This document shows, in pieces, positions 10,601 through 18,323 of a DNA stretch of 55,235 nucleotides (positions are counted from its first letter, which is position 1; the number at the start of each line of letters is the position of its first letter). The notes beneath the pieces are model-generated. The model was not told the origin of the DNA and did not search any database. It was given only the letters and a program-made list of their open reading frames with translations. Both the position numbers and the translations under genes were made by a program. Source of the stretch: Phytomonas francai (Eukaryota; Euglenozoa; Kinetoplastea; Trypanosomatida; Trypanosomatidae); contig MJCC01000014.1 of the NCBI GenBank assembly GCA_001766655.1, positions 475,599 to 530,833 on the forward strand, read 5' to 3'.

Positions 10601-13600
10601 TTGCTTCCTCGAGCTGCTGCTCAGCATGTTTTTGCCGCTCTGCATGAAGCTGCTGCTGAAGTTGGTGAATTTCCTTATCCTTTCTCTGCATTATATCACG
10701 CAAGCAGTGGCAATTGCGCTCTGTCGCCTTCAGGGCCACCTCCGACTGCACCTCATGCGCTTTCCTCAGACGAGCCTCTCTTTCTTCCGCCCTGACACGC
10801 TCAGCTTCAAGATGTCCCTGATACAGGGTTGCCTTATTATCCAAATGTTTTATACGGTCTTGCAACTCTTCAATATTCGAGGAAAGCTTCTGTATCTCAC
10901 GAGACTTTGCTTCACGTTCTTCCCTTAGCCCTGCGCACTCGCGGGCCAGTTCTTTTTGCTTCAAAATTGCGGTTTTGTATTCGCGTATCGCTATGTCGTC
11001 ATCATCCGCACCGGAGTATGCTTTGCCAGTTTCAGCAATCCTACTGTGAAGCGAAACCGCTTCTATGGGCTGGATTGCTAAAGGTGGGGTCTCTGCCTTA
11101 GCAAATACGGTATCGCGCAGGTGAAGTAGCTTTTCGTAAGAGGCCTCCTCGAAAGCTGTCATGTTCCAGCAACGGAACTCCAGGCGGGTAATTTCCTCCG
11201 AAAGTTCTTGAGCATAGGCCTCCTCTCTCTGAGCCTTAGCCTCGCTAAACTTGAGGTCTTCTTCGCACTCGGTAAACTGGTGCATCGTTCGACGAATGGT
11301 TGCACGGGCATCCAGAAACTCGTGCTCAATAGCGTCGCTTCGCCCAGGTTCTTTTTCTATCCTGAGAAATGAAATTTGCTGCTCTAATGTCTTGATGTCG
11401 TTTAGCTTGTCAGATAGGTTGGTGGCCAGAGATTTGTTCCGTTCAGAGACCGAGTTTAATTCTTTCAGCATTAACCGAAAGCGTTTGTCCATAATTTCGG
11501 ACCGATGCGGCGATAAAGACCCTTTGCAAGCACGTTGTAGGCAACGTATGTAGTCCACCACGGCAACCATTTCCTCAATGTACCTACGGTACAACCGATA
11601 CGCACTAAGCTTGTAGGAAGTGGCTTCGTTGGCAACGACCTGGTAATTGGCCTCGGTGGCCGTTAGCTGTATCTTCAATTGCTTCACCTGGATAAGAGCA
11701 AGTTCACTTTGGCGTCGTAAGGCCGTGTGCTCGCGAATGGCAGCATTCACAAAGTCGCTGACGGCCTTTGTATTATTTGCATCCTTGATGAGAGCAATCT
11801 CCTGCTTGCTCGCCTGCAACTCGATTTCAGAAGACTTGAGGGTGGATTGCAGATCTAAGGAGTGTTGAAGAAGCCCAAGATTGACAGATTTGAGACGTGC
11901 CATATCGCGTTCGAGGCGGGCCAGTTTCTCAATCATGAGGGGCTCAGTTGTTTTGGACTCATGGATATGTTGAGCACTGGAGGGCGCCATTTCTGCGCCT
12001 GCCACCTTTTCCTTTTCCAAGTCCACCTTTCCTTCCTGTCCGTTTCGTAGAGGCATCGGCGACGACGGGAGCGCAGGGTCGTCTTTTTGGAGAAGATTTC
12101 GTACGTTATCCTTAACTTCTATCATTTCTTGACGCACGGTGTCAAGATCCTTCTCCAAGAGCGAAACTTCTTCCGTTTTCGCCTCTAAACGCTTATAGCA
12201 AAGCTCATACTTTTGACGCCACATGATGCTCTCGGACTCCCACCTGGACGCCGCGGCGGCGCTGTATTCGTTGTTGACATTTTCAACGTCAGTGGACCTT
12301 CGGCATTGCGCGGTAGGATCCGCGGTTCGCTGCACCTCAACCTGCAATTTGAGCTGATCGAGCTCGTCTTGGAGAGCGTCAATGGTTCTCGTGCTCGCAC
12401 GGTCCTTTTCACGGAGCATATAATTTTCCTCAGACATTTCCATATTATTATATACTTGCTGAAGGTGGAGAAGGTAACGACTATCCTCACGGAACAGCCT
12501 CCCTTGCAGGAGGGTTTTGAGAGACGTCTGCAATAGGTCAAGCTGCTTCTTTTCGTGGTCGTGAAACGCGGAGGAGGATGGGAGGACAAACCCAGTAGTC
12601 GATCCTTCAAGCGCTTCCTGTAAATTTTTAAAGGTGGTGTTGATAGCGGTTTGCATACGCGCTTTGGCTATCTCGGCATCCTCTTGAGTTGTAATGGCCT
12701 TCCGAAGGCGGCTCAAAAGTTTCGCCTCCCGTCGACGCAGGAGGACAACCTTCTGAATGAGCTCTCTACTCTCACCATTCTCCATCTGGTGCATGGCGCT
12801 AGTGACTTCCGCGTTAATTTTTTTGAGCTCAACGTTTTTTTCATGCATCTCTTCGTTGATTTCCTGTAATGCAGAAATTTGGTCGTTTAAGGTTTCTTGA
12901 ACACGTAGATTAGACTGGCTAATCTGTTTTTCCGCCTCGATTTGCCTCTGGCTTTCTTTGAGGCTATTTCCCACCTCAGCTAGTTTGTGATTAAGGGCCT
13001 CAATGACATCATCCTTCGCCCTTAGCTGGTCTCGCAACGATGAAGCGATAGCAGCCCATTTCGTGCGATCCCCCTTCACTGCACCGTCCCCTTCCACGCT
13101 TGCATTATCGCATCGAGACCCATCAAAAGAGTTCTTCGAAAAGGTCCCATTTGTCGCATCGGAGGTCAGGCCAAGCGTCGCGAACATACAGCTCTTATAC
13201 TGATCACGTTCTTTGATGAGGGCCTCCTTTTCATCCGCCGCAGCCGCCAATTTCTCGCGAAGCGTCTGGATCACACTTTCGTTATCCTTTATCATGAGCT
13301 CGAATTCTTCAACCTCTCGCTTTGTGCTCGTCAATTCCGCTTTTAACGCAAAAATGGAGGAGGGCTCGCCTGGATCATCCGTACTCACAGGCTTCAGCGC
13401 TTCGATGGTTGTCTTTAGGCTGCTTAGTGCATGCTCTAACTTGTTTCCATCGCGGAGCTCTGTGAAGGCACCCTTGATAGCACTTTCAATTTGGGCTTTA
13501 ACATATTCGCTGAACTCTTGGTTGGCCCCGCGTTGGGTCTCCAAGTTCATCGGGTATTGCTCTTTGTAAGACGGATCCGCATCCTCATTAATCGATTTCG

Positions 13601-15275
13601 TAGACTTCATTTGATCAACCAACACATCCAATCGTTTAAGCTGCTCAGCTGTGAGGCCGAGTTCAAAACGAAGCTTGGTGTCCATTAGAGGCTGCAGACG
13701 TACCTTGTTCATCCAGTGCCTGCGATCCTTCTCTAACCATTCAATTTCTTCTTTAAGAACGCGCATTTCCTCTCTTAAGGTAGAAACCTCATCATAACCC
13801 ATAGCACTTTTCGAGCGAAGGCTGTTGATCTCCGCATCCGTCACGCCAACGCGTTTGCAAAGTGCCTCCAAAGCAGCTGTAAAAGTGAGAGAATCCTCCA
13901 AATAATTGAGCCGTTCGCGAAGCTGAGCATTTTCGTCCTGAAGCATTTCCACGGTACGCATGCGGTCCGTTAACTCATAACGTAAATGCAGTAGACCTTC
14001 GTTGCCGGACTCATAATCTTTAATGAAACCCGATAGTCTTTTGTTCTCTTCCTCCATGGCATCAATGCGTAGCTCCAGCTCCTCAACTTCTGCGGCGAGA
14101 TCGGCGTTTTCGCGTTCGAGTCGTCGTCGCTCAGACTTTTCAGAAAATGAATCTACGAAATTATTGGAGTCCTCGTTTGCGGAGGCTGTCATAACGGAAC
14201 TATCCTCAAAACGTTTTGCTCCCCTAGTTGGCATCTTTTCAAGCTGCTGGCGCAATAAAGCAATCTCTTCGTTCTTAACACGAAGGTCTTCAGCATGCCG
14301 ATTAATTAAATGCTCCATGGTTGTATCCCGTTCCTTCTTCAAAGCTACGTAACGCTCAGTCGCTTCACGCAACTTGCTCCTTTCTTCATCGAGAAGATCT
14401 TTCGTTAGACGTCGGAGTTTGGTCATATCCCGAAGGGCCTCGGATTCCCTTTGTTCGCAAAGCTCCTCAGCGCGGTCACGCGACTCGATCAAGATGTAAT
14501 TTTCTTGCCGCAGTGCCTTTATCTCCTCTTGCAATCGGATATGCTCATTGCCCTTGGGTTGTCCTCCCTGTGGTTCATTTGCCCTATACTCTTCGAGCGC
14601 TTTCTGCGTTTTATCGAATTTTTCCATAAGTCTGCGATAGCGAGAAACAAGATGCCGGTATTCCAGATGCATTTTGGCATCATCCTGGTGTATTGATGTA
14701 TTCTCCTCGCGTTGGGTCTGCAATAACTGACGCAATTCTTCATTTGCGCTCTTTGCCTTGTTGAGTTCTAATGATAATGCCGCGTTTTCATCCTTCAGGG
14801 AGACTAGTTCATTATCGAGTTTAGATTCATCCACTTTACTAGCATTTTCTTTAGAAATAGGGTAGCTTTCAGCATTCCTTAAATTTTTATCCTCTGCGCT
14901 TCTACGCCGAAAGGCCAACTCTGTGGATTTATTTTCTAATTCAAAGGACAAACGTTTCTCGATGAGTTTTTCATTGTTGATTCGCTCAATTTCTGCCCGA
15001 AGGTGATCTACCTGCATTAATGATTGCGTTGAGACCGTTAACAGCAATTTGCCCAATTTTAGAGTGTACTGAGGATCAGCCATATGCTCGTCATGGACTT
15101 CAAATTGATATTTGGATATCAAACGCATGACTTTTTCAATGTAGATGAAGTCATTTGTCTTGGATAAAAGATCAAACGGCATCCGAGCAATTTGATGCCA
15201 CATTTCACGGTTTGTTTCATTGGTCGAAGCTTCTGAATCTATGGACGTAGGCACAGAAATTGTGCTTTCGGACAT
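7665..15275 (-). CDS. CEP290: CEP290-like giant coiled-coil protein (ciliary transition zone)
   Basis: The product is 2536 residues in a single uninterrupted frame. It is almost wholly heptad-like coiled coil (E/K/Q/L-rich) and close to the roughly 2480 residues of vertebrate CEP290. A diagnostic patch near residues 417-430 reads IKDYESGNEGL. It is followed by DENAQLRERL, then CKRVGVTDAEINSLRSKS, and LKEEIEWLEKDRRHW. This parallels CEP290's KDYESGVYGL, NEALRERVGL, LTEFRNSK and LKEIESLEEERLDL in the same order and at a similar depth from the N terminus. CEP290 forms the Y-links and gate of the transition zone. The C-terminal about 120 residues are low-complexity and end in a basic stretch (HHHKLKKK). 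ATG at 15273-15275 opens MSESTISVPTS. Upstream of DAW1 in the same unit. An alternative is another very long basal-body coiled-coil protein; the ordered patch favours CEP290. Confidence 0.8.
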   Translation of the reverse strand: MSESTISVPTSIDSEASTNETNREMWHQIARMPFDLLSKTNDFIYIEKVMRLISKYQFEVHDEHMADPQYTLKLGKLLLTVSTQSLMQVDHLRAEIERINNEKLIEKRLSFELENKSTELAFRRRSAEDKNLRNAESYPISKENASKVDESKLDNELVSLKDENAALSLELNKAKSANEELRQLLQTQREENTSIHQDDAKMHLEYRHLVSRYRRLMEKFDKTQKALEEYRANEPQGGQPKGNEHIRLQEEIKALRQENYILIESRDRAEELCEQRESEALRDMTKLRRLTKDLLDEERSKLREATERYVALKKERDTTMEHLINRHAEDLRVKNEEIALLRQQLEKMPTRGAKRFEDSSVMTASANEDSNNFVDSFSEKSERRRLERENADLAAEVEELELRIDAMEEENKRLSGFIKDYESGNEGLLHLRYELTDRMRTVEMLQDENAQLRERLNYLEDSLTFTAALEALCKRVGVTDAEINSLRSKSAMGYDEVSTLREEMRVLKEEIEWLEKDRRHWMNKVRLQPLMDTKLRFELGLTAEQLKRLDVLVDQMKSTKSINEDADPSYKEQYPMNLETQRGANQEFSEYVKAQIESAIKGAFTELRDGNKLEHALSSLKTTIEALKPVSTDDPGEPSSIFALKAELTSTKREVEEFELMIKDNESVIQTLREKLAAAADEKEALIKERDQYKSCMFATLGLTSDATNGTFSKNSFDGSRCDNASVEGDGAVKGDRTKWAAIASSLRDQLRAKDDVIEALNHKLAEVGNSLKESQRQIEAEKQISQSNLRVQETLNDQISALQEINEEMHEKNVELKKINAEVTSAMHQMENGESRELIQKVVLLRRREAKLLSRLRKAITTQEDAEIAKARMQTAINTTFKNLQEALEGSTTGFVLPSSSAFHDHEKKQLDLLQTSLKTLLQGRLFREDSRYLLHLQQVYNNMEMSEENYMLREKDRASTRTIDALQDELDQLKLQVEVQRTADPTAQCRRSTDVENVNNEYSAAAASRWESESIMWRQKYELCYKRLEAKTEEVSLLEKDLDTVRQEMIEVKDNVRNLLQKDDPALPSSPMPLRNGQEGKVDLEKEKVAGAEMAPSSAQHIHESKTTEPLMIEKLARLERDMARLKSVNLGLLQHSLDLQSTLKSSEIELQASKQEIALIKDANNTKAVSDFVNAAIREHTALRRQSELALIQVKQLKIQLTATEANYQVVANEATSYKLSAYRLYRRYIEEMVAVVDYIRCLQRACKGSLSPHRSEIMDKRFRLMLKELNSVSERNKSLATNLSDKLNDIKTLEQQISFLRIEKEPGRSDAIEHEFLDARATIRRTMHQFTECEEDLKFSEAKAQREEAYAQELSEEITRLEFRCWNMTAFEEASYEKLLHLRDTVFAKAETPPLAIQPIEAVSLHSRIAETGKAYSGADDDDIAIREYKTAILKQKELARECAGLREEREAKSREIQKLSSNIEELQDRIKHLDNKATLYQGHLEAERVRAEEREARLRKAHEVQSEVALKATERNCHCLRDIMQRKDKEIHQLQQQLHAERQKHAEQQLEEASRLERFHERMFSENEVMIERFKNAIQDRTEVGNENQLVEPAFLGTDNSIFEQLRGLTSDNIRLRRELQAAHTANVVLESQLNQQNQDLRDVAQKIFSAGSKGATWSPHVDATGDEGLPQSHSSVQQLASPSPDASTAREPTPSMIKGNDILTGIINNQGAMIESLRQREAALSSELQKEKELHSKASVALHELQAHQVEQEGTLRLATQVSSVASDSTLVRELRSNIVYLEQELRNTKEALDQEKILSNRLQMDVEDWRKHLESLQLEVSHQRVEVERSVQIAALNQALQGDLEALKEQNEKLMAAVSLIKERLMEEARRGSETKRQHHQELALARRMGVIQNESMEHIKVLDHRMKSIQQELNERVDKEKEALARNENTQRMVYQLHQNLRHKEAELVSLKQKLYHMRSEKNRSAVECPSLSEIRPQSFLKDKGIQVIATDVNQGAGTLAPYPSAPPNVQPPAVSTTETLSVTDDPSSRTKSAVEGAAHQENIVSSIARRARKMESDNLQSISELRSQLARTEKDLADAREHITAARESNQQLRQQLRSHKNNMEEMVKRHTCELAELRSLLASNKYAPKTRKVAHSGTDLQQHIATPKLILPAQHKTLLVESQANQQEQDAIVEELRRQLQVDVPARENTLHRRIVELNATIDCLVDRLARAENCSTDEVRRAYSVPFTEQGKSIAVLQDEILEKNNAILNLRFTQESLNLQIGRLKRRLVDSIDAEDTGESASKSKKLLQQQLLWAQKAHDNQMEAMVATIDNLKILIEHLRTKNSEFTLQASHMAKYDEALSEMRHLRTRLGAIQENFLDLLRTSSALAQPTISSHSDRQPKLRQRLATAQTESDEHDVHPKTFQTQLEGQAFHIPTRGDETKTASERQCPFLVPESKGLLLPRLSVEIESTRRESVAPMISESVFGGRDDGVPPPLSPAPLVDTFESSASSRHVDALVASHGDMRHHHKLKKKTTAMKGDQTL

Positions 15276-16334
15276 TTTTCTAATCTATCTTATGACACTT
15301 AATTGTGTAAAGTAGTAGATTAATAAAGATGTTCAGAGAACAGTAATTTTGAATTGAAAAACGTAGACAAGTAAATTTATTTTGAAAAATTTCGCTTACC
15401 ATAAGAATATGCTGAATTAGAATACATAGTATCTTCTTTCCGTGTTATAATAACAACAAAAAAAAGAAGTCTTTTTGGTTATAAAAGTAACATTCAAACA
15501 CAGCCAAAGAAAAATGTCAATTTCATGCTTGATAGAACATTTGTTATAGATCATTTCGTGTGCAAATCAGCCACTAGAATCCACACACACTAGAGAAAAA
15601 AACGCATACTTAAATTACAACTAACTATAGCAAATAAACTTCACGAACACAGCCCAGACCTTTTTTCCCCCATGATGATCACTATTTTGCTTATTGTCGA
15701 TCAAGTTAAAGTTTATTCGAGATTTATGTTGCCTTTTTTCTTAAGTATAAAATGTTTCTCTTCAAGAATAAATAATATTTCTAGCAACAGTACGCATGGT
15801 ATTACTGTAATTTATTCCACTCAATACTCCACTTTAAACGAGCAAAGACAAGTAGAAGAGCTTGTCTTGAAAATGCAAGGTATATTTCGTATTCACTCTT
15901 TTTGTAGCGCAACCAATAAATTTGAGGGTACGCTAATCGATATCAGAATACTACTCGTATTTGCCCATTCATTTTTTTGTCAAGTGCACAAAAAAAATAG
16001 CGTGTAATTTCTCAGCTTTTCAGAATGAGAATGTGAACAATGACAAAGAAGAGACTTGATAAAATCTTGCTAAAAGGTACTTTAATGGCATCTCATAAAT
16101 ACCAGTTGGTCGAAGCAACTGCTTTATGGTGAGGTGTGATATTAATAATGTTGACTGGTTCTCTATTTTCCCTTTTTTATAAATTATATACATACAAATA
16201 TATATAAATATAAATATAAATATATATATATATAATGCATTGAAGGTATTTCAGTGGATTTTTTTTTAAGAGTATGAAAATAAATTAGACAGACACATGA
16301 TGAAGATACGATGCTTTCATTTAGATATGGCAGC
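15276..16334. other. Intergenic region, no clear gene
   Basis: About 1.06 kb of AT-rich DNA. A plus-strand 111-codon frame (15672-16007) runs against the transcription direction of this unit and has no recognisable domain, so I do not call it. A short AT-rich tandem repeat lies near 16196-16233. Confidence 0.6.
16196..16233. repeat. AT-rich microsatellite (ATAAAT/TA units)
   Basis: Imperfect ATATAA/TAAATA units are followed by TA dinucleotides, just downstream of the phosphatase stop codon on the minus strand. It probably lies in the 3' UTR or intergenic spacer. No function is inferred. Confidence 0.6.
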
Positions 16335-17075
16335 TCAGGACGGAAGATCGCGATTGACTCTAATGTGCGTCTCATGATCCCAAAAATTTACGTTCAATCT
16401 GTATACGTTAATAAAATCACCAATGTCCGTTTGGATTTGAGAGCGCTCAAGTAAGCCGCAATTTGACAAGAAATTCGGCACACTCAAACCACTATCACAC
16501 AGATCTCGAATAACATTTGTCAAAGCATAAACCGTACAATCAGGCCTTTCACCACCCTCATAGTCATCAACAAGAATACCATTTTCTTGATAACCGCGAA
16601 TGCAATCAGGTGTATTCTCAATTATAAGCACTCTATCCAAGGGTCGGTTCAAGGCTGAAAGGTCCTTTCGATAACCAGGTTGGCCTGTAAACCATTTATT
16701 ATGACGATAAATACAATGCGAAACCGTGTTTTCCTTGTCAATATTATCAACAATCGCTTGAGCATAGGCCTTCAAGCCTGCAGTCCAGACAATGACCTCT
16801 ACTGTTTTCTCTTTACAAATTTTAAAGAATTCATCTAAGCCCGGCCGAGCAAACAAAGGACCACTGCGTGCAAAAACAAGTGTTTCATCCAAATCAAGTA
16901 CTAATACAAGTTTACCCTGAAATTTTGCATTTTGATCAGGAATTACAAACCGATTATCCGACTTGTTCATCGAAGGATCTCGCCTTCTGTTGACTCGTCG
17001 ACGACCCCCACCCTGATATTCTTGTTTAAAAGACTCGCCTCGAATCCGTTGACGTGGACCTTCGGAAGAGTTCAT
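16335..17075 (-). CDS. SCP/FCP1-type (NIF, HAD) protein phosphatase
   Basis: This 246-residue protein has a NIF/FCP1 homology domain of the HAD superfamily. Such enzymes dephosphorylate Ser/Thr (or Tyr) residues, for instance in the Pol II CTD. The catalytic DxDxT motif is VLDLDETLVFAR with D61, D63 and T65. Motif II is VIVWTAGLKAYA. RKDLSALNRPLDRVLIIENTP follows, with a conserved Lys region and TP. GILVDDYEGG supplies the DD pair. Residues 1-45 are basic and Arg/Gly-rich (GGGRRRVNRRR), possibly nuclear-targeting or RNA-binding. The C terminus (DLPS) is not a PTS1, which speaks against the glycosomal PIP39 phosphatase. The first ATG is at 17073-17075; the upstream frame opens with GTG. It is the first gene of the leftward unit, next to the start region. 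Family call secure, substrate unknown. Confidence 0.88.
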   Translation of the reverse strand: MNSSEGPRQRIRGESFKQEYQGGGRRRVNRRRDPSMNKSDNRFVIPDQNAKFQGKLVLVLDLDETLVFARSGPLFARPGLDEFFKICKEKTVEVIVWTAGLKAYAQAIVDNIDKENTVSHCIYRHNKWFTGQPGYRKDLSALNRPLDRVLIIENTPDCIRGYQENGILVDDYEGGERPDCTVYALTNVIRDLCDSGLSVPNFLSNCGLLERSQIQTDIGDFINVYRLNVNFWDHETHIRVNRDLPS

Positions 17076-18323
17076 GTTTCGAAAGTCTGCCTGTTTTATG
17101 AGATGAAAAACTAACACGAACCCAAAAAAAAAACTAAGTAATTCTCTCGAAAAGAAGGTAATAAAAGAGATATTATAGTACGTTATAATTAAAGGAAAAG
17201 ATAATGCTATATATAGATAGATGGATAGACAAGCATATACAAAACTTTGTATATAAATTAAATTTAAAGATTAAAAACCTTTTAAAGGATCAAACAGAAT
17301 CCTCAAAAATATGAATAAACACATTGCACTTACAAGTAAACATTGAATTTAAGGACCACAAACAATAATATAAATGATATTATCAGAGATGGTGTTTTTT
17401 TTTTGCAGTGTTATTATTAACCGACAAGGGTCTCTATTCGGTGAATATTCTTTTTTTATTATCCATAATTAAAGACGAAATATCGAATATAGTGCAAATC
17501 ATCTGGTGCTAAAACTAGAACGCTATGAACAATTTGACGTTCAAATGGAACCTTAAAAATGAAATCCCCCCAACCAAGTCGCGACCCAAAAAAACACCAT
17601 GGACATTTGCGAAATAATTTTCTTCTCATTTCAATCGAGATTTAAAATTCTGGAATGTCTTCAATCGCCACAAAAAAGAAATGCGGGCCCTGCGCGCGGC
17701 GTCTGAATTCCGGCTCACAAATCCACAGCCGAGGAGGGGGGGGGGGGGGGGGGGGATGACACGCGCCGTTCAGCTCCGTTTTCGTTTACGGGGACGTCCC
17801 TGACGCGGGGAATTCATTTTTTTATTTTTCATTTTTCTGAATTGGGAAGCATCGGAAGACGTGTGGATTGCAAAGCGCCAGGGCTGACAAGTGCACCGCG
17901 TGGGCGCTTTATCGGTATTTTTTTCAGCTTTTCTGCAGCTTTTGGTCGCCTAAACGTCAGGTTATGTGTAGTTTGTTGCTAAAAAAATTTTACTTTTGGG
18001 GCTTAACTAGGCTGGGACGTCTTCCCCCCGCACCCCTGCAAACTCGTGGGGCGTGTCCTTCCACACTCCGTACAAAATAAGGCCGCTGGTCAGAACTTCC
18101 CTGGGAGGCATCGCGGCCTGAGCCAGTAGAGTATTTTTTTTTTAAGAGGAGGAAATGTGATTCAATCCTTTTTTTTTTCAAGACGCTGGAATACAAAATT
18201 GTGTGTGGTTGGGTGATTAACCATACGATATATTCATCAATTATTCATTTTTCTTGTTTGTTTATTTGTATTTTTTTATTCGTAATTTTTGTTTAAAGTC
18301 TAGATCAGGTTATAATATCAACT
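17076..18323. promoter_or_regulatory. Divergent strand-switch region, likely Pol II start region
   Basis: All genes left of this 1.25 kb interval are on the minus strand and all genes right of it are on the plus strand. In kinetoplastids such divergent switches are where polycistronic transcription starts in both directions. The interval has an AT-rich left half (17100-17650) and a GC-rich patch (about 17685-18120) with a 20-G run. Short open frames inside it (17868-18080 plus, 17990-18196 minus) lack any domain. No TATA-like or other core promoter element is claimed. Inference rests on gene orientation and established kinetoplastid genome biology. Confidence 0.8.
17736..17755 (+). repeat. 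Homopolymeric G20 tract
   Basis: Twenty consecutive G residues follow GAGGA on the plus strand, within an otherwise moderately AT-rich genome. Poly-G tracts of this sort are known at divergent strand-switch regions in trypanosomatids and could form G-quadruplexes. The exact count may be affected by sequencing of homopolymers. Confidence 0.9.

Noticed and set aside
15672..16007. 111-codon plus-strand frame in the leftward unit
   Set aside because: Antisense to the unit, no domain, AT-driven composition, no clear splice signal.
1593..17811. The 11-mer CTGACGCGGGG occurring near 1593 and near 17800
   Set aside because: Two copies only, with unrelated flanks; may be chance, and no element boundary is visible.
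17868..18196. Short frames on both strands inside the strand-switch region
   Set aside because: No domain, composition follows the GC patch, and no supporting signals.
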